DNA of 9,438 bases, from contig CAITDW010000080.1 in assembly GCA_903891235.1 (NCBI GenBank), positions 1-9,438 of the forward strand. Reading direction: 5' to 3'. The notes below the pieces were generated by a model that was not told the origin of the DNA, did not search any database, and saw only the letters and a list, made by a program, of their open reading frames with translations. Positions 4,686 to 9,438 of the stretch are shown here, piece after piece. This stretch comes from an uncultured Candidatus Saccharibacteria bacterium (lineage in GTDB: Bacteria > Patescibacteriota > Saccharimonadia > Saccharimonadales > UBA4665). How positions within the stretch are numbered: the stretch's first letter is position 1; each line of letters starts with the position of its first letter. The translations under genes and the position numbers were made by a program.

Positions 4686-6263
4686 CTAGAAGCTTCCAGG
4701 ATCATTAGGATTACTACCACTTACCGAAAAGCCATTCATGTCTGACCATAGATTCATTCCCCAAAGAGAGAATAAATGAGCATGGGGCAAATCATAGACA
4801 TAATTAGAATATGTATTATTTGGTAAAGCAAACTGAACTATAGCAGATTTATGATCAGGGTATAGTTTCATATTAGTAGCCCCTTGCCCAATTATGGTAT
4901 TAAATGTGTAAATACTAGAACAAAATTTTTGTTGTGCAAGATCATAACCAGGCCAGATAGTTTTATTTGAATAGATATCTGATTGAGGGAAGCCTTGCTC
5001 TTCAAAATTATTGCCCACACTATAACGTAAAAATGTAGAATACGTAGCATATGTACCCAAAAAATTTATAGCTGCAGGATAGTCTCCTACCCAAATTGGT
5101 CCAGGGCTATTGTTGCTAGCTGTTTCTATATATCCATATGAACCTGGACCAGGACTATATAATCCGTTTACATTTTTAACACATACGCTACTAAGATCAT
5201 GATAGACCGGGTAAGCATAACTTTTATCTGTATTTATTACGCTTGGATCAGTATTGATTACATTATCAGTTAAAGTAGTCACTCTGGAAAGAGATTGATC
5301 ACTAGCGGTATATTGAGTTTTATTTAAATCTCTATATACGAGATACTTACTGTCTGGTGACCAAGGATCAGTGTCACTTAAAGCCAGTTGGGCTCCAGTT
5401 GGGTCTTTATTTATTGATAAATTGTTATGATTTAATAAATTAGGAACTTTAGGATTTACTAATTCCATAATGTCTGTAGCAGAACTAGAAATGAAAGTGT
5501 TTGGTATTGCAGTTGGTAACTTCATTAGTCCATCGCCATCTTTATTGATGACATATATGGAATAGCCTGCACCATTATTTGCTTTAAAGGCTAACTTTGT
5601 TCCATCCGGCGACCAAGTCATTGAACTAATATCATACAACGAGGTTGTGTCAAGGATAGATACTTGTTTTTTGCCTACTGAATTCATAACTACTATGTGA
5701 GCTTCGGGAGCGGCTATGTTTTTGTTAGAGTAGGCAATTGCTAATAGATTATTTATTTGAGAGTATTTAACATCATTAAGACATAAGTACCAGGTTTGAC
5801 CTGCCGGAACAACTTTATTTATAGTGTATATGTCTTTTGTAGCGCCTGATTTAAGCACAGTACTAGTAATTGGAGTAGCTGTAGAAGGGCTAAAGCATTG
5901 GTTTTGCTTGAACTGATATATACTTGTTCTGTTTTTTCCAAATTCATAATTTGCCGGTACAACAAACTTGAGGGGAGACCAGGAAACGTTGGGGTCATCG
6001 GTTGTATGGTAAGTAATATAGTTACCGGGAGTTGATGAAGTTGAATTTTGATTTATAGTTAGGAGTAGATCATTAGGGTTTGAGATAGTTGTACTTGCCA
6101 CTGCTCCAGATTTAGAAGCCAAGCCATTCTTATATACACAAAATCCAACTACGCCAATTAAGACAACAACTATCAAGAAGATAAATGTTTCAATGTGAGA
6201 AAAGCCATGATTGTTCTTAAGTAGTTTTTTCCTTGAAGATAAAGTATTTTTATTAAATTTCAT
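4686..6263 (-). CDS. Large pilin-like protein with TolB/WD40-like propeller body
   Basis: The N-terminus is a type IV prepilin leader of 20 residues (many Lys, then NNHG|FSHIETFIFLIVVVLI) with the cut after Gly20, Glu at +5 and a helix to about residue 43. At 525 residues it is several times longer than ordinary pilins. The extra mass has propeller-type strands: MTWSPDGTKLAFKA at 215-228 followed by YSIYVINKDGDGLMKL, and DPWSPDSKYLVYRD at 299-312. Both match TolB/WD40-like repeats. Residues 60-200 and 380-525 are less clear, the latter Tyr-, Asn- and Gly-rich. Cys123, Cys161, Cys361 and Cys448 could form disulfides outside the cell. The ATG has AAAGG 6 bases upstream. It is the first gene of a likely operon with the small pilin-like gene. 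A tip adhesin or host-binding role is inferred by analogy with large pilus-tip proteins. Confidence 0.85.
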   Translation of the reverse strand: MKFNKNTLSSRKKLLKNNHGFSHIETFIFLIVVVLIGVVGFCVYKNGLASKSGAVASTTISNPNDLLLTINQNSTSSTPGNYITYHTTDDPNVSWSPLKFVVPANYEFGKNRTSIYQFKQNQCFSPSTATPITSTVLKSGATKDIYTINKVVPAGQTWYLCLNDVKYSQINNLLAIAYSNKNIAAPEAHIVVMNSVGKKQVSILDTTSLYDISSMTWSPDGTKLAFKANNGAGYSIYVINKDGDGLMKLPTAIPNTFISSSATDIMELVNPKVPNLLNHNNLSINKDPTGAQLALSDTDPWSPDSKYLVYRDLNKTQYTASDQSLSRVTTLTDNVINTDPSVINTDKSYAYPVYHDLSSVCVKNVNGLYSPGPGSYGYIETASNNSPGPIWVGDYPAAINFLGTYATYSTFLRYSVGNNFEEQGFPQSDIYSNKTIWPGYDLAQQKFCSSIYTFNTIIGQGATNMKLYPDHKSAIVQFALPNNTYSNYVYDLPHAHLFSLWGMNLWSDMNGFSVSGSNPNDPGSF

Positions 6264-6299
6264 TTTTTGCCTTTTTTTTATTTATATAACTTAGTTTTT

Positions 6300-6328
6300 A
6301 ATATATAACTATTTTCCATTAAATACAA
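6300..6328 (-). promoter_or_regulatory. Promoter for the pilin-like operon
   Basis: On the minus strand TTGTAT (6328-6323), 17 bases and TATATT (6305-6300) place a start near 6293. That gives a leader of about 30 bases before the ATG at 6263. The -35 match is weak and the -10 match is five of six. Confidence 0.45.
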
Positions 6329-6371
6329 TTTATCTGCTTAAACGAGGACTTATGACTTACAACAGAGCATA

Positions 6372-6400
6372 TTGCTTTTATACTTAGTTTATGTTAGAAT
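6372..6400 (+). promoter_or_regulatory. Promoter with extended -10 for the small membrane-protein gene
   Basis: TTGCTT (6372-6377), a 17-base spacer and TAGAAT (6395-6400), with the extended TGT element directly before the -10. The predicted start at about 6407 is practically the first base of the ATG at 6408. The TTG of a longer frame falls on the -35 box itself and so is not the start. Confidence 0.6.
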
Positions 6401-6407
6401 ATATTTA

Positions 6408-6764
6408 ATGAGTTTCATGCAAGAATATAATCTAGCTATAAATAAGTATATGGGCTGGGACAGATACACTAATTTTTCTAAGCACCTATTAGTTGGTTCT
6501 TTGGCAGTATCTGCTGTTCTTGGTATGCTAGCAGGCACAACTTACGAAAATGAAGCTAATACCAGAACACACATAAACGACATCACTCACAGCGCTGGGC
6601 ATAGTATGAGTCCTCAAACTCTCGCAGAACTAGAATCATACCAGGCTAGTATCAACGACAATAATTATATTATTGTCAAGGAACTCGAACTATCGGCACT
6701 GGCTTTAAGTGTAGCTGGAATAACGATTGCAGTTAGTGAATCAAAACGAAGTATTAGCGAATAA
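6408..6764 (+). CDS. Small membrane protein with two hydrophobic segments, unknown function
   Basis: I do not recognise this 118-residue protein. It has a polar, aromatic N-terminus (about 1-25), a membrane helix at about 26-45 and a polar stretch of about 47 residues with many His, Asn and Ser. A second, milder hydrophobic segment follows at about 93-110, then a short basic and acidic tail. With two spans both ends would be cytoplasmic and the middle outside. The start at ATG 6408 was chosen because the promoter at 6372-6400 predicts transcription beginning there; no Shine-Dalgarno site exists, so the message seems leaderless. ATG 6417 is an alternative. The gene for a small zinc metalloprotease follows after 25 bases and is probably co-transcribed. 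The upstream gene is divergent. Confidence 0.7.
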   Translation: MSFMQEYNLAINKYMGWDRYTNFSKHLLVGSLAVSAVLGMLAGTTYENEANTRTHINDITHSAGHSMSPQTLAELESYQASINDNNYIIVKELELSALALSVAGITIAVSESKRSISE

Positions 6765-6789
6765 AAAATCTCAGTGCTAAGCTAAGTGT

Positions 6790-7170
6790 ATGTTTAGTCT
6801 AAATGACCGTGATTTTGAAAAACTTGTCCATGATTCTGTTGATGGACTGCCAACAATACATAAAGACAATCTCAAGAATGTAGGTTTCTTTATATTAGAT
6901 TGGCCAACTGATCAACAAAGAATTAAATCTAACCTTCAACCAAATCAAATGCTACTAGGACTCTATGAAGGTGTGCCATTATCTCAAAGAAATGGTGCGA
7001 TGAAGCTTTTACCCGATACAATAACTCTATTTAAGATCCCAATCGAAAAGAGTGTTAACAGTATGGATCAACTTAAATCTAGAATAAAAAACACCGTTTG
7101 GCATGAAGTAGCTCACTACTATGGACTTGATCATGACAAAATTCATGAAATCGAAAGACGTAACTCTTGA
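6790..7170 (+). CDS. Minimal zincin-like metalloprotease (HExxHxxGxxH)
   Basis: The 126-residue protein fits the small bacterial family Pfam Zincin_1 (PF06262, possible zinc metallopeptidase). Family hallmarks visible are the N-terminal F..LV.....GLP start, the central LLGLYEGVPLSQRNG segment (about 56-70), PDTITLFKIPI (about 75-85) and the zinc site HEVAHYYGLDH at 105-115. There His105, His109 and His115 are likely zinc ligands and Glu106 the catalytic base. The length is normal for the family. No signal peptide is present, so it should be cytoplasmic. Its natural substrate is unknown. No clear ribosome site precedes the ATG; it is probably read from the message of the upstream small membrane-protein gene. 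The TGA stop is followed by a dyad and the promoter of the next gene. Use of TGA as stop here agrees with the standard code. Confidence 0.85.
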   Translation: MFSLNDRDFEKLVHDSVDGLPTIHKDNLKNVGFFILDWPTDQQRIKSNLQPNQMLLGLYEGVPLSQRNGAMKLLPDTITLFKIPIEKSVNSMDQLKSRIKNTVWHEVAHYYGLDHDKIHEIERRNS

Positions 7171-7197
7171 GGCTTGCCTCAGAAAATACTGTATAAT
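7167..7197 (+). promoter_or_regulatory. Promoter of the glycosyltransferase gene
   Basis: A perfect TATAAT stands at 7192-7197. The best -35 candidate, TTGAGG at 7167-7172, is 19 bases away, so the -35 match is loose. The start expected near 7204 leaves only about 5 bases before the ATG at 7209, so the message is effectively leaderless. Confidence 0.5.
7168..7181 (+). repeat. Compact inverted repeat between metalloprotease and glycosyltransferase genes
   Basis: TGAGGC, TT and GCCTCA form a perfect six-base dyad that starts on the metalloprotease stop codon. As RNA it would be a short hairpin of five pairs with a CTTG loop. No T-run follows, so it is a poor terminator. It covers the -35/spacer region of the glycosyltransferase promoter, so an operator role is possible. 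Confidence 0.4.
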
Positions 7198-7208
7198 ACT
7201 TAGTTATT

Positions 7209-8168
7209 ATGAGATTAGTTATTCAAGTACCATGTTTAAACGAAGAAAAAACTCTACCTTTGGTATTAGAATCGATTCCGGGGAAGATTGATGGAGTCGA
7301 TGAGATAATAATTTTAGTCATTGATGATGGGTCTTCAGATAAAACTGTTGAAGTTGCCAAGAAGCATGGTGTTAAAGAAATTGTTCGCCATACCTCAAAT
7401 AGGGGACTAGGTGTTTCCTTTCAAGATGGCGTTAATAGAGCTCTAGAGATTGGTGCCGATATTCTTGTAAATACCGATGGAGATAACCAATATCCTCAGG
7501 CTCAAATAGGTGAACTCATAAAGCCAATTATCGACGGAGTTGCAGATATAGTAATTGCAGATAGGCAAGTAGATAAGATTGCTCATTTTTCCAAAGCTAA
7601 GAAAATACTGCAAAAAGTTGGAAGTCGAGTCGTTAACATTGCTGCAACAACCAACGTACCAGATGCAGCTAGTGGCTTCAGAGCCTACTCAAGAGAATCT
7701 CTTATCCAACTTAACGTAACAGCAAGGTTTAGCTATACCATGGAAACAATTATTCAAGCCGGTAACAAAAAACTAGCTATAGTCAGCGTCCCAGTAGAAA
7801 CTAATCCCAAGACAAGAGAATCTAGGCTATTTAAATCTACCCCAGAACATATAGCTAAATCATCTTTTGCAATTATTCGTTCATACATAATGTACAGGCC
7901 TTATATGATATTTATTGGGCTAGCTATATTTTTATTCTTACTTTGTTTGATCCCATTCGTTAGATATTATGTATTCTTTTTAGAAGGTCGGCACGGCCAA
8001 CACGTCCAGTCTTTACTGCTTGGCGTAGCATTACTGCTCAGTTCAGTCATGGCGGTTGTCCTAGGAGTAATAGCTGACCTTATTAGGATTAATAGAATAC
8101 TTAATGAAGCAAGTCTGGAACATTTGAAAAGAATTAGGTTTTCTAGAAATAAGAACCTAGAACAATAG
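7209..8168 (+). CDS. GT2 family polyprenyl-phosphate glycosyltransferase with two C-terminal helices
   Basis: The 319-residue protein is a family 2 glycosyltransferase of the dolichyl-phosphate-mannose synthase/GtrB type. The GT-A fold is seen in QVPCLNEEKTLP (6-17), VIDDGSSDKT (37-46), the NRGLG segment (64-68) and the nucleotide-sugar/metal motif NTDGDNQYP (88-96; Asp90 and Asp92). ASGFRAYSR (154-162) resembles the conserved acceptor-side region. Helices at about 232-251 and 266-290 anchor it in the membrane, the usual GtrB-like architecture. It probably moves a sugar from a nucleotide donor to a polyprenyl phosphate on the inner face of the membrane, feeding wall or surface glycans; the sugar cannot be told. 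There is no Shine-Dalgarno site and its own promoter abuts the ATG. Its last 26 bases overlap the convergent membrane-protein gene, which could use such a lipid-linked sugar. Confidence 0.88.
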   Translation: MRLVIQVPCLNEEKTLPLVLESIPGKIDGVDEIIILVIDDGSSDKTVEVAKKHGVKEIVRHTSNRGLGVSFQDGVNRALEIGADILVNTDGDNQYPQAQIGELIKPIIDGVADIVIADRQVDKIAHFSKAKKILQKVGSRVVNIAATTNVPDAASGFRAYSRESLIQLNVTARFSYTMETIIQAGNKKLAIVSVPVETNPKTRESRLFKSTPEHIAKSSFAIIRSYIMYRPYMIFIGLAIFLFLLCLIPFVRYYVFFLEGRHGQHVQSLLLGVALLLSSVMAVVLGVIADLIRINRILNEASLEHLKRIRFSRNKNLEQ

Positions 8169-9438
8169 ACTTTAAGACATTTTGAACATCATTGGTTAGT
8201 GTATTAACCGTTGAGTTATTCCAAAGCCATGTGTCGTGATGTCTAATAATAAAGGCTGAAGCTCCACCGCCATATATTAAACACATGAATACTAGGCATA
8301 CAATAATACCTTTGTAGTAATTTTTATGCAGGTTAAAGTACTGTTTATATCCAAGCGATAAAAGATAAATAACAATCAGAAGTAAGGGCATTAAATACCG
8401 GCCCTGAACTGCTACCTCTTGATGATAAACGGTATATTCGTAATAGTTATATAGGAAGAGTGTTACTGTGTAGAAAACCGTAACAAAAAGAAGATATCTA
8501 TTGATTAGTTTCTTAGAAAAGACTGTCCGGTAATATTTCAAAAGCAAAACTACTCCTAGAGAAGACACAATGACGGCTGTCCATTCAGGCACAGGCAAGG
8601 GAGGAAGTCCGTAATATTTATCGCCTACCTTGGCCAATGAAAAGAAGTAACTGTATGTCATTGTATGACTCCAATTTTGACCATATAGAACTATGTTTTT
8701 TAATGGATACCTGTCCTTAACTTGTAGATAAACTTGGTTGCGCCAATATGGACTGTAGGCATTGCAATCTTCCATATCAATAACCTGATCACAGCTTGGA
8801 ATGGGCGTATGGTACTTGAACGTATTATAGCCATACATTGCCACGAATAAACCTATACAGAGAGATAGAAATGTACCTAGGAATAGTTTATTCAGCATGC
8901 TCAGCCGACTTATACTTTTAGACCAGTCTTTTATCTTTATTGAGTTCGGCTGACGATAGTTTTTAAACAACCGGTAAGATATAAAAATGAATTGTCCAAC
9001 AAAAATAACCAGAAAGATATATTGAGTTAGACAGGCAAGACAAGCAAGACTGAACCACAGTACTAGATCTTTAATTGGTAATTCTTTTTTGTTGGCTAGA
9101 TCATTTAGTGCTCGAGCTGAATAAAGAATAGTTAAGGGCGTCAAAACAAGCAGTAGATTGTCATAGTTAGACTGCGCTCCCAAAAAAGCACTAATTGGTA
9201 ATAGGATGTATATAAATAGTAGAGAATTAGAAAGCGCGTTCGAAACCTTGAGATAGTTAAATAATTTCTTGAAGAAAATAAGACTAAGAGTAACCAAGCC
9301 AATATTTAAAAATCTAAAGATACTTTCCTGGTATACATTGTTACTAGTGAATAGGCCGACAATTCGATATGGGAAGCTGAGCAAATAATGATAAAGATAA
9401 GATGGGTCTCGAACAATTTGACCAAATTGATTAACATT
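8143..9438 (-). CDS. Multi-spanning membrane protein, DUF2142/GT39-like, 5' end outside the window
   Basis: The visible 431 residues contain about eight or nine hydrophobic spans. A large polar loop near the middle (from about YNTFKYHTPIPSCDQVIDM to the LPPLPVPEW stretch) has two close cysteines. Late in the protein VQGRYLMPLLLIV matches the QGRYxxPLLP-type motif common in DUF2142 and related polyprenyl-sugar-dependent GT-C membrane proteins. The family assignment is tentative. A TTG at 9384 could be called as start, but the same frame stays open for another 18 codons to the window edge and reads as natural protein (FGQIVRDPSYLYHY), so the gene is partial and its catalytic N-terminal loop lies outside. 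It overlaps the glycosyltransferase gene by 26 bases tail to tail. An envelope glycosylation role with a lipid-linked donor is inferred from family and neighbour. Confidence 0.75.
   Translation of the reverse strand, partial: NVNQFGQIVRDPSYLYHYLLSFPYRIVGLFTSNNVYQESIFRFLNIGLVTLSLIFFKKLFNYLKVSNALSNSLLFIYILLPISAFLGAQSNYDNLLLVLTPLTILYSARALNDLANKKELPIKDLVLWFSLACLACLTQYIFLVIFVGQFIFISYRLFKNYRQPNSIKIKDWSKSISRLSMLNKLFLGTFLSLCIGLFVAMYGYNTFKYHTPIPSCDQVIDMEDCNAYSPYWRNQVYLQVKDRYPLKNIVLYGQNWSHTMTYSYFFSLAKVGDKYYGLPPLPVPEWTAVIVSSLGVVLLLKYYRTVFSKKLINRYLLFVTVFYTVTLFLYNYYEYTVYHQEVAVQGRYLMPLLLIVIYLLSLGYKQYFNLHKNYYKGIIVCLVFMCLIYGGGASAFIIRHHDTWLWNNSTVNTLTNDVQNVLKSIVLGSYF

Noticed and set aside
6372..6407. Longer small-membrane-protein gene starting at TTG 6372.
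   Set aside because: The TTG is the -35 box of a good promoter whose -10 lies at 6395-6400, so the codon would not be transcribed.
1..9438. CRISPR array, insertion sequence, tRNA or attachment site.
   Set aside because: No regularly spaced repeats, transposase or integrase frame, or cloverleaf were seen on either strand.

Overview
The window is AT-rich, with nine protein genes packed closely on both strands. It most resembles a Patescibacteria/CPR genome, probably Candidatus Saccharibacteria (TM7). The grounds are the two prepilin-like proteins with a G|FSHIE cleavage region, the short intergenic gaps, tail-to-tail gene pairs that touch or overlap, apparently leaderless genes, and TGA used as an ordinary stop, which argues against the Gracilibacteria/SR1 code. 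The assignment rests on style and motif recognition, not a database search.

Left part (1-2150): a 583-residue bitopic protein has an acidic cytoplasmic tail, one membrane helix, two beta-sandwich repeats and a C-terminal propeller-like domain. It converges on a small gene for a surface protein with a C-terminal LANTG sorting signal.

Middle (2126-4045): a gene-free stretch of 395 bases holds a promoter-like pair pointing right, several successive stem-loops, a pseudoknot-compatible pair of stems and a terminator-like hairpin. I read it as a candidate structured RNA, either a free small RNA or a cis-acting leader. It lies directly upstream of a two-gene unit: a 93-residue unrecognised protein and an overlapping, apparently catalytically intact Y-family (translesion) DNA polymerase.

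Right of that (4047-6263, minus strand): a probable two-gene operon encodes a large pilin-like protein whose body carries TolB/WD40-like propeller motifs, followed by a small pilin-like protein with a possible disulfide. These could be surface or pilus-tip components.

Right part (6300-9438): from a divergent promoter region a small two-helix membrane protein (apparently leaderless) and a minimal HExxHxxGxxH zinc metalloprotease-like protein run rightwards. They are followed by a GT2 polyprenyl-phosphate glycosyltransferase with its own promoter, also apparently leaderless. This converges, with a 26-base overlap, on a multi-spanning membrane protein that runs off the window edge. Those two fit a cell-envelope glycosylation role. 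Overall the window combines surface display (pilins, propellers, sortase-type anchor, glycosylation) with a DNA-damage-tolerance unit behind an unexplained structured intergenic region.
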